Positions 36,264 through 45,197 are shown, counted from the first letter of the stretch. The stretch is 64,000 nucleotides of DNA from Allobosea vaviloviae (GCF_001298265.1 NZ_LGSZ01000022.1:124001-188000); one strand, 5' to 3'. The notes: generated by a model not told the origin, from the sequence alone. Numbers and translations: made by a program.

Positions 36264-38641
36264 CAGCGCCTCTTGCCTGTCTTTGGCTTGCCGGATTTGC
36301 CGCGTCCGGGCTTGCCGGCGCCGGCTCGGCCGGGTCCGCCTTTGCCTGCACCGCCACGGCCCGGCCCGAAGGGCGAACCCGGCCGACCGCCTCCAGAGAA
36401 GGCCCCACGGCTTGCCCGGACAGCGGACCGCACCGAGCCCTGGCGCCCCTCGGAGAGCAATTCGAACCGCAGAGCCCCCGCGACGGGAGCCGCCTCGACC
36501 AGCTTGACATGGACCCGGTCGCCGAGCCGGAAGCTCTCGCCGGTTCGCTCGCCGATCAGGGCATGCGCAGCCTCGTCATAGCGGTAGTAATCGGCGCCGA
36601 GCGTCGAGGCCGGCACGAACCCGTCGGCGCCTGTGCCGTCGAGCTTGATGAAGAGCCCGGCGCGGTTCACCCCGCCGATGCGCCCGTCGAATGAGGAGCC
36701 GATCTGGTCGGCGAGGAAATGCGCGATCAGCCGGTCGGTCGTCTCGCGTTCCGCCGCCATGGCGCGCCGCTCGGCCGCCGAAATCCGGGTCGAGACCTCG
36801 CGCAGCGCCTCGAGGGTCGTGCCTTTGGGCAGGCCGTCATCGCCGAATTTCTGCGAGGAGATCAGGGCGCGATGCACGATCAGGTCGGCATAGCGCCGGA
36901 TCGGCGAGGTGAAATGCGCATAGCGGCGCAGGTTCAGGCCGAAATGCCCGTAATTCTCCGCGACATATTCGGCCTGCGCCTGCGTCCGCAGCACGACCTC
37001 GTTGATGAAGGTCTCGTTTTCGGAACCCTTGATCATGCCCAGGATGCGGTTGAACAGCACCGGCCTCAGCGCGCCCTCCTTGGGCAGCTTGATCCCGATC
37101 GAGGCCAGAACCTCGCCGAGAGCCCGCATCTTCTCGACCGAGGGTTCGTCATGGCAGCGATAGATCAACTGGCTGCCGGCCTTCTCCAGCGTCTCGGCCG
37201 CCGCGACGTTGGCGAGGATCATGAACTCCTCGATCAGCTTGTGGGCCGCCAGCCGCTCGGGGACGATGACGCGATCGACCGAGCCGTCCGCCTTGAGGAT
37301 CAGCTTGCGCTCCGGCAGGTCGAGATCGAGCGGCTGGCGCGCATCGCGGGCCCGCGAGGCGACGCCATAGGCCGCCCAGAGCGGCATCAGGATCGCATCG
37401 CGAACCGCTGCCGCCTTCTCGTCGCCCTGGCCGTCGATGCCGGCCTGCGCCTGCTGGTAGGAGAGTTTCGCAGCCGAGCGCATCAGGATGCGATGGAAGG
37501 AGTGGCTTGCCTTCGAGCCGTCCGCCTTGAGCACGAGCCGGACCGCCAGCGCCGGCCGATCCTCGCCCTCGCGCAGCGAGCAGAGATCGTTCGAGATCCG
37601 CTCCGGCAGCATCGGCACGACGCGGTCGGGGAAATAGACCGAATTGCCGCGCTCCAGCGCCTCCCGGTCGAGCGCAGAGCCCGGCCGGACATAGGCCGCG
37701 ACATCGGCGATCGCCACCGTCACGACATGGCCGCCGGGATTGCCCGGGTCGTCGTCGGGCGCGGCATGGACCGCGTCGTCATGGTCCTTGGCGTCGGCCG
37801 GGTCGATCGTGATCAGGGGCAGCGCGCGCCAGTCCTCGCGGCCCGCTGTTCCGGCCTGGCGCACGGCTTCCGCTTCGGCCAGCGTCGCCGGCTGGAAGAT
37901 GTTGGGGATCCCGTGGGCATGGATCGCGATCAGGCTGACGGCGCGCTCCGACTTGATCGAGCCCAGCCTCTCGCGCACCTGCGCCTCCGGCGGGCCGAAC
38001 CGGCTCTCGCTGCGCAACGCGACGGAGACCAGGTCGCCATCCTGCGCGTCGCCGGTCTGGCCCTTCGGAATCAGCGCCTCGCGACCTTGCGACTTCTTGT
38101 CGATCGGGATCAGCCGGCCTGAACCGTCGGGCAAGGCGCGGAAGATACCGAGCACCTGCGCCTTGCCCTTGCCCATCACCTTGAGCACGCGGCCGGAATA
38201 GGAAAAGCCGTCGACGCCCTTCAGCCGCGTCAGCTTGAGCAGGACATGGTCGCCGATGCCGGGCGCGGGCGCGGCATGGCGCTTGGCCCGGAACTCGCGC
38301 TGCCGCTCGATCAGGATCTTGGGGGCTGCACCCTGATCCGCCTCGTTCCACTCGAGCGGCGCGGCGTAAGGGTCGCCGTCACGGTCCTTGCCTTTGATCT
38401 CGCAGAGCATGACGGGGGGCAACGCGCCGCGCAGATGTACAGGGTGCTCGTCGCCGTCGCCGCTGATGGCGCCGTCCTCGGCGATCTCCTTCAGCAGCCG
38501 CTTCAGCCAGATCTTGCCACCGGAATCGAGGCCGAAGGCCCGCGCGATCTCGCGCCGACCGGCCTCGCGCCCGGCCTGCCGCTCGGTTTCGATGAAGTCG
38601 AGGATGGCCTCGCGGCTCGGTTCAGGCGCGGAGACTGGCAA
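36263..38641 (-). CDS. rnr: Ribonuclease R
   Basis: RNase R, 792 residues, a 3'-5' exoribonuclease that degrades structured RNA, including rRNA and mRNA fragments. Order: N-terminal winged-helix region, cold-shock domains, the RNB catalytic domain (LITIDPADAKDHDDAVHA with the metal-binding aspartates), an S1 domain near the C-terminus (RIGGVNRAGLFIKLDGTGADGFVP) and a 70-residue Gly/Lys/Pro/Arg tail. It heads the operon with DUF983 and the Nudix gene. The 5' region upstream contains a mini-ORF and a hairpin. Confidence 0.95.
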   Translation of the reverse strand: MPVSAPEPSREAILDFIETERQAGREAGRREIARAFGLDSGGKIWLKRLLKEIAEDGAISGDGDEHPVHLRGALPPVMLCEIKGKDRDGDPYAAPLEWNEADQGAAPKILIERQREFRAKRHAAPAPGIGDHVLLKLTRLKGVDGFSYSGRVLKVMGKGKAQVLGIFRALPDGSGRLIPIDKKSQGREALIPKGQTGDAQDGDLVSVALRSESRFGPPEAQVRERLGSIKSERAVSLIAIHAHGIPNIFQPATLAEAEAVRQAGTAGREDWRALPLITIDPADAKDHDDAVHAAPDDDPGNPGGHVVTVAIADVAAYVRPGSALDREALERGNSVYFPDRVVPMLPERISNDLCSLREGEDRPALAVRLVLKADGSKASHSFHRILMRSAAKLSYQQAQAGIDGQGDEKAAAVRDAILMPLWAAYGVASRARDARQPLDLDLPERKLILKADGSVDRVIVPERLAAHKLIEEFMILANVAAAETLEKAGSQLIYRCHDEPSVEKMRALGEVLASIGIKLPKEGALRPVLFNRILGMIKGSENETFINEVVLRTQAQAEYVAENYGHFGLNLRRYAHFTSPIRRYADLIVHRALISSQKFGDDGLPKGTTLEALREVSTRISAAERRAMAAERETTDRLIAHFLADQIGSSFDGRIGGVNRAGLFIKLDGTGADGFVPASTLGADYYRYDEAAHALIGERTGESFRLGDRVHVKLVEAAPVAGALRFELLSEGRQGSVRSAVRASRGAFSGGGRPGSPFGPGRGGAGKGGPGRAGAGKPGRGKSGKPKTGKRR

Positions 38642-38783
38642 GGGCAGGGCTCATCGACGGGGAGGAAAAATGGATGATCACATCCCTGTCTGCCACGCGC
38701 GGCGCTTCGGCGCCAGAAGCCGGGGCCGTGGCCCGGTGCGTGCCGCAGGCAAGCCGGAACCGAGAGCCGTGCCCGAAACGGAA

Positions 38784-38811
38784 GAAGGGCCGCCCTTTCG
38801 GGCAGCCCTTC
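38784..38811 (-). terminator. 12-base-pair hairpin with GAAA loop upstream of rnr
   Basis: On the minus strand GAAGGGCTGCCC pairs with GGGCGGCCCTTC (one T-G pair) around a GAAA tetraloop; the next bases are TTCCGTTTC, a weak T-run. It lies 143 bases upstream of the rnr ATG and about 48 bases after the stop of the mini-ORF. It could terminate a short transcript or attenuate rnr. Confidence 0.6.
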
Positions 38812-38858
38812 CATTGCCGAACCGCAGCCCCGGTAACCGGGCCTGAAGATTCAAAAGC

Positions 38859-38936
38859 TCACGCGTAACAAGAACCCCACGTGGAAAGAGCCCAGGTCCG
38901 CCCGCTTTGAACCAGCGGTTGATGACAATGAGACAC
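38859..38936 (-). CDS. Candidate 25-codon mini-ORF with an ideal ribosome-binding site
   Basis: GTG at 38936, seven bases after a GGAGG that is part of a 17-base stretch complementary to the 3' end of 16S rRNA. The product would be 25 residues (MSHCHQPLVQSGRTWALSTW, then GSCYA), with two cysteines and a histidine. It is called mainly because of the exceptional ribosome site and because a stable hairpin follows. It may be a leader peptide of rnr or an independent small gene; alternatively the region may act as an RNA. Protein conservation is unknown. Confidence 0.35.
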   Translation of the reverse strand: MSHCHQPLVQSGRTWALSTWGSCYA

Positions 38937-38952
38937 TGGATCACCTCCTTTC
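38936..38952 (+). other. 17-base match to the 3' end of 16S rRNA
   Basis: The plus strand reads CTGGATCACCTCCTTTC, identical to the last bases of alphaproteobacterial 16S rRNA (anti-Shine-Dalgarno included). The identity stops on both sides, so this is not a longer rRNA fragment. Read on the minus strand it is an extended perfect ribosome-binding site. Upstream on the minus strand a TTGACA lies at 39007-39002, a possible -35 box, though no good -10 is visible. Confidence 0.55.
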
Positions 38953-39228
38953 AGTTGTTACCGACGAGATGAGGCTAGGGCGATTCTCGTTGCCACGTAA
39001 ATGTCAAAAAACGCGCTGCCGAAAGAGCCGCAACCGACGGCTGGCACGGCGGATTTGTCGCATCGCGCCACCCTGCTCATTTTGGCGCCGTCGTGCATGC
39101 CTAAAATATAACCAAAAGCCGAGGCGTCGCATGATTTTTGCGTATCACTGGGCTGCAGCGGCAGGAAATGCCGTCAGAAGGTCACGGCTGGCAGAGACTT
39201 GTCGTACCCTGACGTCCGGTCGTGCGGT

Positions 39229-39243
39229 TGGCACGTCGCTTGC
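39229..39243 (+). promoter_or_regulatory. Sigma-54 (RpoN) promoter of urtA
   Basis: TGGCAC (39229-39234), 5 bases, TTGC (39240-39243): a perfect -24/-12 promoter, preceded by T as in the extended consensus. It lies 78 bases before the urtA ATG. NtrC-dependent activation under nitrogen limitation is the expected control; a clear NtrC site was not found. Confidence 0.85.
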
Positions 39244-39320
39244 GAGCCGTCTGCCTCGGGCCGGGGAGGCCCGCCGCTGCCCGCTCAAGGGCGCGGCAAA
39301 CCAGGGATGGTTCGGGGGAT

Positions 39321-40607
39321 ATGTCCGTGAACACCACACGTCGCGTTATTTTGGGTGCCGCTCTCGCCGGCGCCACGGTTCTGGGCTCCTGGCTGCCGGC
39401 TTCGGCGCAGGAGACCATCAAGGTCGGCATCCTCCACTCGCTCTCCGGCACGATGGCGATTTCGGAGACGACGTTGAAAGACGTCATGCTGATGCTCATC
39501 GACGAGCAGAACAAGAAGGGCGGCGTGCTCGGCAAGAAGCTCGAGGCCGTCGTGGTCGATCCCGCTTCGAACTGGCCGCTCTTCGCCGAGAAGGCCCGCG
39601 AGCTCATCACCAAGGACAAGGTCTCGGCCGTGTTCGGCTGCTGGACCTCGGTCTCGCGCAAGTCGGTTCTGCCGGTCTTCAAGGAGCTGAACTCGATCCT
39701 GTTCTACCCCGTGCAGTACGAGGGCGAGGAGAGCGAGCGCAACGTGTTCTACACCGGCGCCGCCCCGAACCAGCAGGCGATCCCCGCCGTCGACTATCTC
39801 GCCAAGGAGGAGAAGGTCCAGCGCTGGGTTCTCGCCGGTACGGACTATGTCTACCCGCGCACGACCAACAAGATCCTCGAGGCCTATTTGAAGTCGAAGG
39901 GCGTGAAGCAGGAAGACATCCTGATCAACTACACCCCGTTCGGTCATTCCGACTGGCAGACGATCGTCTCCGACATCAAGAAGTTCGGCACCGCCGGCAA
40001 GAAGACCGCCGTGGTCTCGACCATCAACGGTGACGCCAACGTGCCGTTCTACAAGGAACTCGGCAACCAGGGCATCAAGGCGACCGACATCCCGGTCGTG
40101 GCCTTCTCGGTCGGCGAGGAAGAGCTCGCCGGCATCGACACCAAGCCGCTGCTCGGCCATCTCGCCGCCTGGAACTACTTCCAGTCGGTCAAGACCCCCG
40201 AGAACGACGCCTTCATCAAGCAGTGGAAGGCCTACAAGAAGAACGACAAGGCCGTCACCAACGACCCGATGGAGGCCCATGTCATCGGCTTCGCCATGTG
40301 GGTGAAGGCTGTCGAGAAGGCCAAGAGCTTCGATCCCGACAAGGTCATCGACGCACTGCCCGGCATCGAGGCGCCGAACCTGACCGGCGGCATCTCGAAG
40401 ATGCTTCCCAACCACCACATCACCAAGCCCGTCCTGATCGGCGAGATCAAGGCCGACGGCCAGTTCGACGTGGTCTCCAAGACCGGACTGGTGGCTGGCG
40501 ACGCCTGGTCCAAGGAACTCGACGGCTCCAAGGACCTGGTCGGCGACTGGGTCGAGAAGAAGTGCGGCAACTTCAACGTCAAGACCGGCAAGTGCGGCGG
40601 CGCGTGA
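39321..40607 (+). CDS. urtA: Urea ABC transporter, periplasmic substrate-binding protein
   Basis: UrtA, 428 residues. The first 30 residues are a signal peptide (RRVILGAALAGATVLGSWLPASAQ; the twin Arg could also suggest Tat). The mature protein starts ETIKVGILHSLSGTMAISE and carries the UrtA signatures GCWTSVSRKSVLPVF, PVQYEGEESERNVFY and DANVPFYKELGNQG. It captures urea (or short amides) in the periplasm. It is the first gene of urtABCDE, under a sigma-54 promoter. The 138-base gap to urtB contains a stem-loop typical of the more abundant binding-protein transcript. Confidence 0.95.
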   Translation: MSVNTTRRVILGAALAGATVLGSWLPASAQETIKVGILHSLSGTMAISETTLKDVMLMLIDEQNKKGGVLGKKLEAVVVDPASNWPLFAEKARELITKDKVSAVFGCWTSVSRKSVLPVFKELNSILFYPVQYEGEESERNVFYTGAAPNQQAIPAVDYLAKEEKVQRWVLAGTDYVYPRTTNKILEAYLKSKGVKQEDILINYTPFGHSDWQTIVSDIKKFGTAGKKTAVVSTINGDANVPFYKELGNQGIKATDIPVVAFSVGEEELAGIDTKPLLGHLAAWNYFQSVKTPENDAFIKQWKAYKKNDKAVTNDPMEAHVIGFAMWVKAVEKAKSFDPDKVIDALPGIEAPNLTGGISKMLPNHHITKPVLIGEIKADGQFDVVSKTGLVAGDAWSKELDGSKDLVGDWVEKKCGNFNVKTGKCGGA

Positions 40608-40667
40608 AAGTTTGAGGGGGAGGGGCGGCACGGGCTCATAAGACCTGGCCGTCCCTCGAATGAGACG

Positions 40668-40694
40668 ACGCCCCCAGCCCAGTGCCGGGGGCGT
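40668..40694 (+). promoter_or_regulatory. Stem-loop between urtA and urtB
   Basis: ACGCCCCC (40668-40675) and GGGGGCGT (40687-40694) form a perfect 8-base stem with an 11-base loop. There is no T-run after it. Such hairpins often stabilise the upstream mRNA or cause partial termination, which would give more binding protein than permease. Confidence 0.65.
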
Positions 40695-40701
40695 TCGACA
40701 C

Positions 40702-40733
40702 CGCCGACCTGCAAAGCCGCCGACCTGCAAAGC
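40702..40733 (+). repeat. Perfect 16-base tandem duplication before urtB
   Basis: CGCCGACCTGCAAAGC occurs twice head-to-tail (40702-40717 and 40718-40733), 12 bases before the urtB ATG. The copy number could change by slippage and alter the distance from the stem-loop to urtB. Confidence 0.9.
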
Positions 40734-40745
40734 CGAAACGAGCCC

Positions 40746-42347
40746 ATGCGGATTGTCTCCTGCCTTCTGCGCATGATTGCGCTCGCGACCCTGCTTGCGC
40801 TCCAGCCGGGCGTCGCCAGCGCACAGGGCGCCGACGAAGCCTTCACCAGGCTCGGCGCCGATAGTTTCTCCGATACCAACCGGGCGATCGAACTGTTGAT
40901 CGTAAACGCCCATCCGCAGGCGGCTGCGATCATCGAGGCTCTGGCCGCCGGCCGGCTGCTGGCGGGCGCCGGCGCGGTCGTCATCAAGACGACGGACGGC
41001 AAGATTCTCGACGCCAGGACGGGCTCGGCCCTCGCGGCCGAACCGGCTGGACTGGCTCCCGTGCGCCTCAACAACGGCGTTCGCCGGACCATTCAGGGCG
41101 CGCTCGGCGGTCTCGGACTGCTCAATCCCGACCCGGCCAAGCGCATTTCCGCCGCCGAGGCCGTCTTCAAGTCGCGCGACGTCGCCCTGCTGCCGGTGCT
41201 GGAAGGCGCCATCGCCAAGGAGACGGACGCCAAGGCCAAGGCCGCGCTGCGCCAGGCCCAGGCGGCGATCCTCGTCGCAAAATCCGATGCGCCGCCCTTC
41301 GATCGCATCGCCGCCATCGACGTGCTGCGCGAGCGTGGCGACCAGGATGCGCTGGCGACGCTGCGTTCCCTGCCCGCCGATTCCTCGCCTGCGCTGAAGG
41401 AGGCGCAAGGCCGCGCCGTCTCGGCCATCGAGGGCAAGCTTGCCTTGTGGCGGGCCGGCCAGAACCTCTGGTACGGCCTCTCGCTCGGCTCCGTGCTCCT
41501 GCTGGCCGCGATCGGGCTGGCGATCACCTTCGGCGTGATGGGCGTCATCAACATGGCCCATGGCGAGATGGTGATGCTGGGGGCCTACACCACCTTCATC
41601 GTGCAGGAGGTCATCCGCACGCGCTTTCCCGGCCTGTTCGACTATTCGCTGCTGATCGCGGTGCCGCTGGCCTTCATGGTGGCTGGGCTGGTCGGCATTG
41701 CGATCGAGCGCGGCGTCATCCGTTTCCTCTATGGTCGCCCGCTGGAGACGCTGCTCGCGACCTGGGGCATCAGCCTGATCCTGCAGCAGGCGGTGCGCAC
41801 CGCGTTTGGGCCGACCAACCGCGAGGTCGGCGCACCGAACTTCATGTCCGGCGCGGTCGAGATCGGCCAGCTCGCCATCACCTGGAACCGGCTCTGGATC
41901 ATCGTCTTCGCCGGCCTCGTCTTCGCCGCGCTGCTGGCGATCCTGAAGCTGACGCCGATCGGCCTTCAAATGCGCGCCGTCACCCAGAACCGCCGCATGG
42001 CCTCGGCCATGGGCATCCGCACAGGGCGCGTCGATGCGCTCACCTTCGGGCTCGGCTCCGGCGTCGCTGGGCTGGCCGGTGTCGCGCTGTCGCAGATCGA
42101 CAATGTCAGCCCCAATCTCGGCCAGAGCTACATCATCGACAGCTTCATGGTCGTGGTCTTCGGCGGCGTCGGCAATCTCTGGGGCACGCTGATCAGCGCG
42201 ATGACGCTCGGCGTCGCCAACAAGCTGCTCGAGCCCTATGCCGGGGCGGTGCTCGGCAAGATCGCGCTGCTCGTCTTCATCATCCTGTTCATCCAGAAAC
42301 GCCCGCGCGGCCTGTTCGCGCTCAAGGGCAGGGCGGTGGAAGCATGA
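40746..42347 (+). CDS. urtB: Urea ABC transporter permease UrtB
   Basis: UrtB, 533 residues. A signal peptide (1-26) is followed by a periplasmic domain of about 200 residues, Ala-rich and helical with short repeats, and then the LivH-type permease with about eight membrane helices from residue 240 (SLGSVLLLAAIGLAITFGVMGVINMAHGEMV in pieces). The long N-terminal extension is common to UrtB proteins of this clade. It forms the membrane channel with UrtC. Its stop overlaps the urtC ATG. Confidence 0.94.
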   Translation: MRIVSCLLRMIALATLLALQPGVASAQGADEAFTRLGADSFSDTNRAIELLIVNAHPQAAAIIEALAAGRLLAGAGAVVIKTTDGKILDARTGSALAAEPAGLAPVRLNNGVRRTIQGALGGLGLLNPDPAKRISAAEAVFKSRDVALLPVLEGAIAKETDAKAKAALRQAQAAILVAKSDAPPFDRIAAIDVLRERGDQDALATLRSLPADSSPALKEAQGRAVSAIEGKLALWRAGQNLWYGLSLGSVLLLAAIGLAITFGVMGVINMAHGEMVMLGAYTTFIVQEVIRTRFPGLFDYSLLIAVPLAFMVAGLVGIAIERGVIRFLYGRPLETLLATWGISLILQQAVRTAFGPTNREVGAPNFMSGAVEIGQLAITWNRLWIIVFAGLVFAALLAILKLTPIGLQMRAVTQNRRMASAMGIRTGRVDALTFGLGSGVAGLAGVALSQIDNVSPNLGQSYIIDSFMVVVFGGVGNLWGTLISAMTLGVANKLLEPYAGAVLGKIALLVFIILFIQKRPRGLFALKGRAVEA

Positions 42348-43483
42348 TCTCGCGCTTTCTCCTCCAGAACATGGACAAGCGGGGCTACGCCTTCCTCGCC
42401 ATCGTCGCCGCCATCGGCATCCTGGTGCCGCTGCTCAACTTAGCTGTGCCGGCGGGCTCGCCATTGCACGTCCCGACCTCGACCATGTCGCTGTGGGGCA
42501 AATATCTCTGCTACGCGCTGCTGGCGATCTCGCTCGATCTCGTCTGGGGCTATTGCGGCATCCTCTCGCTCGGCCATGGCGCCTTCTTCGCGCTCGGCGG
42601 CTATGCGATGGGCATGTATCTGATGCGCCAGATCGGCTCGCGCGGCACCTATGGCAACCCGATCCTGCCGGACTTCATGGTCTTCCTGAACTGGCAGGAA
42701 TTGCCCTGGTACTGGTACGGCTTCTCCTCCTTCCCCTTCGCCATGCTGATGGTGCTGCTGGCGCCGGGCCTGCTCGCCTTCATCTTCGGCTGGTTTGCCT
42801 TCCGCTCGCGCGTCACCGGCGTCTATCTCTCGATCATCACCCAGGCGCTGACCTATGCGCTGCTGCTGGCCTTCTTCCGCAACGACATGGGGTTCGGCGG
42901 CAATAACGGCCTGACCGATTTCAAGGACATCCTTGGCTTTAACGTCCAGGCGCAAGCGACTCGCGCGGCTCTGTTTTCCATGACCTGCGTCATGCTGATC
43001 GCCGGCTTCCTGATCGCGCGCGGCATCGTCGTCTCGAAGCTCGGCAAGGTGGTGATCGCGATCCGCGACGCCGAATCCCGCACGCGCTTCCTCGGCTACC
43101 GGGTCGACCGTTTCAAGCTCTTCGTCTTCACCGTCTCGGCCTGCATGGCGGGCGTGGCGGGCGCGCTCTACGTCCCCCAGGTCGGCATCATCAACCCCAG
43201 CGAATTCGCGCCCGCGAACTCGATCGAGACCGTGATCTGGGTCGCCGTCGGCGGGCGCGGCACGCTGGTCGGCGCCGCGCTCGGCGCCGTCGTCGTCAAC
43301 TACGCCAAGACGGTGTTCACCTCGGGCTTCATGGCGCCATACTGGCTGTTCGCGCTCGGAGCGCTCTTCGTCTTCGTCACCATCTTCATGCCCAAGGGAA
43401 TCCTCGGCACGGCGCAGCAGCTCTGGGAGAAGCGCCGCAAGCCCGCGCCCACCGCCACCCCCGAACCGGCACCGGCGGAGTGA
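42344..43483 (+). CDS. urtC: Urea ABC transporter permease UrtC
   Basis: UrtC, 379 residues, a LivM-type inner-membrane permease with about 9-10 helices. Characteristic stretches are DLVWGYCGILSLGHGAFFALGGYAMGMYLM and IRDAESRTRFLGYRVDRFK. The C-terminal 30 residues are charged and proline-rich. The ATG overlaps the urtB stop (ATGA), although the frame is open much further upstream. The stop overlaps the GTG start of urtD. Confidence 0.95.
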   Translation: MISRFLLQNMDKRGYAFLAIVAAIGILVPLLNLAVPAGSPLHVPTSTMSLWGKYLCYALLAISLDLVWGYCGILSLGHGAFFALGGYAMGMYLMRQIGSRGTYGNPILPDFMVFLNWQELPWYWYGFSSFPFAMLMVLLAPGLLAFIFGWFAFRSRVTGVYLSIITQALTYALLLAFFRNDMGFGGNNGLTDFKDILGFNVQAQATRAALFSMTCVMLIAGFLIARGIVVSKLGKVVIAIRDAESRTRFLGYRVDRFKLFVFTVSACMAGVAGALYVPQVGIINPSEFAPANSIETVIWVAVGGRGTLVGAALGAVVVNYAKTVFTSGFMAPYWLFALGALFVFVTIFMPKGILGTAQQLWEKRRKPAPTATPEPAPAE

Positions 43484-44253
43484 CTGCGATGAACGCTTCA
43501 AACCCCGGAGCCCTGACCTCCTCGCTGCTCTATCTCGACGGCGTCAGCGTCTCCTTCGATGGCTTCAAGGCCATTCGCGGGCTGTCGCTGACGATCGAAC
43601 CCGGCGAGATGCGCGCCATCATCGGCCCCAATGGCGCCGGCAAGACCACCATGATGGACATCATCACCGGCAAGACCAAGCCCGATGTCGGCACGGTGAT
43701 GTTCGGCGGGTCGATCGATCTCACCAAGCTGGATGAGGCCGCGATCGCCAATCTCGGCATCGGCCGCAAATTCCAGAAGCCCACCGTCTTCGATTTCCAC
43801 ACCATCGAGGACAACATCCTGCTGGCGCTGAAGGCGCCGCGCTCCGTCGCCAAGACGCTGTTCTGGAAGACGGCGGCCGCCCAGGCGAAGCGCATCGACG
43901 ACATCCTCGGCATCATCAAGCTCGGGGACGCCCGCGACCGGCTCGCCGGCTCCCTCTCGCATGGCCAGAAGCAGTGGCTCGAGATCGGCATGCTGCTGGC
44001 GCAGGATCCCAAGCTGCTGCTCGTCGACGAGCCCGCCGCGGGCATGACCGACGGTGAGACCGCCGAGACGGCGGTGCTGCTCAAGGAGATCGCGAAGGAC
44101 CATTCGGTCATCGTCGTCGAGCACGACATGGGCTTCATCCGCGAACTCGGCGTGAAGGTCACGGTGCTGCACGAAGGTTCGGTGCTGGCCGAAGGCCCGC
44201 TCGATGTCGTCAGCGCCAATGAGCGCGTCGTCGAAGTGTATCTGGGGCGATGA
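43480..44253 (+). CDS. urtD: Urea ABC transporter ATP-binding protein UrtD
   Basis: UrtD, 257 residues, LivG-type ATPase. Walker A GPNGAGKTTMMD near residue 48, signature LSHGQKQWLEIGMLL and Walker B LLLVDEPAAGMTD. The signature has LSHGQ instead of LSGGQ, normal for UrtD. The GTG at 43480 overlaps the urtC stop; an ATG three codons later is a possible start. A palindromic repeat of about 114 bases separates it from urtE. Confidence 0.95.
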   Translation: MTAMNASNPGALTSSLLYLDGVSVSFDGFKAIRGLSLTIEPGEMRAIIGPNGAGKTTMMDIITGKTKPDVGTVMFGGSIDLTKLDEAAIANLGIGRKFQKPTVFDFHTIEDNILLALKAPRSVAKTLFWKTAAAQAKRIDDILGIIKLGDARDRLAGSLSHGQKQWLEIGMLLAQDPKLLLVDEPAAGMTDGETAETAVLLKEIAKDHSVIVVEHDMGFIRELGVKVTVLHEGSVLAEGPLDVVSANERVVEVYLGR

Positions 44254-44288
44254 GGATGTTCGCGCTCAACCCCTCGGTTCACCTCCGC

Positions 44289-44402
44289 GGTCATCCCGGA
44301 CAAGCCGCGAAGCGGCGCCGATCCGGGATCCATTCCGGAGCCTTTCCGGTACGCGCTCCGGAATGGATCCCGGGTCCCCGCTTCGCTGCGCCCGGGATGA
44401 CA
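44289..44402. repeat. Long palindromic intergenic repeat, copy 2 (inverted relative to copy 1)
   Basis: The core is CCATTCCGGAGC (44330-44341) and GCTCCGGAATGG (44355-44366) with a 13-base loop. The reverse complement of this element aligns end to end with 7296-7408, including both asymmetric arms. It lies inside the urt operon, between urtD and urtE. Confidence 0.88.
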
Positions 44403-44446
44403 CGCGTTTGCTCATGCGAGGTCGCCACCAAGATCGGAACGCTTCC

Positions 44447-45142
44447 ATGCTGACCGTCGACGCCATCGATCTCCACTACGGCGCAGCCCAGGCGTTGCGC
44501 CGCGTCTCGATCACGGCGCAAGCCGGCAAGGTCACCTGCGTGATGGGCCGCAACGGCGTCGGCAAGACCACGCTGATGCGCGCCATCGTCGGTCAGCAGG
44601 CGATCAGCGCCGGCTCGATCTCCTTCGGCGGGCAGGACATCTCGACGCTGCGCACCGAAGACCGCGCGCGGGCCGGAATCGGCTTCGTGCCGCAGGGCCG
44701 CGAGGTCTTTCCGCTGCTGAGCGTGAAGGAAAACCTCGAAACCGGCTTTGCCCCCTTGCCCCGCAAGGAGCGCTACGTTCCCGACGAACTCTTCGACCTA
44801 TTCCCTGTGCTCAAGTCCATGCTGGGCCGACGCGGCGGAGACCTCTCGGGTGGCCAGCAACAGCAACTCGCCATTGCGCGAGCGCTGGTCACCCGGCCCA
44901 AACTGCTGGTGCTGGACGAGCCGACCGAGGGCATACAGCCCTCGATCATCAAGGACATCGGCCGCGCGATCGACTATCTGCGCTCCAAGGGCGATATGGC
45001 GATCGTCCTGGTCGAGCAGTATTTCGACTTCGCCCGCGACCTCGCCGACACGATGTTCGTGATGGATCGCGGCGAGGTCGTGCTCTCGGGCGCGATGGCG
45101 GACCTCGACGCCAACCAGGTGCAGCGCCTGATCCAGGTCTGA
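44447..45142 (+). CDS. urtE: Urea ABC transporter ATP-binding protein UrtE
   Basis: UrtE, 231 residues, LivF-type ATPase. Walker A GRNGVGKTTLMR, signature LSGGQQQQLAIARAL, Walker B LLVLDEPTEGIQPS and switch VLVEQYFDF. The ATG at 44447 (MLTVDAIDLHYGAAQ) is the usual start. It is the last urt gene. No urease genes follow in the window. It lies after an interposed repeat but is presumably still co-transcribed. Confidence 0.95.
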   Translation: MLTVDAIDLHYGAAQALRRVSITAQAGKVTCVMGRNGVGKTTLMRAIVGQQAISAGSISFGGQDISTLRTEDRARAGIGFVPQGREVFPLLSVKENLETGFAPLPRKERYVPDELFDLFPVLKSMLGRRGGDLSGGQQQQLAIARALVTRPKLLVLDEPTEGIQPSIIKDIGRAIDYLRSKGDMAIVLVEQYFDFARDLADTMFVMDRGEVVLSGAMADLDANQVQRLIQV

Positions 45143-45197
45143 GCGTCAGTGTGTCGGCCTGGGGTGGTGCCCCTCCGGCGGTGCCGGCCGCGGCGGA

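Noticed and set aside
39189-39202. Second sigma-54-like TGGCAG...TTGT near urtA
   Set aside because: The spacing is one base short and both boxes deviate; the perfect site at 39229 is sufficient.
39285-41969. 894-codon minus-strand frame opposite urtA and urtB
   Set aside because: Antisense shadow of well-supported urt genes, with no ribosome site or domain.
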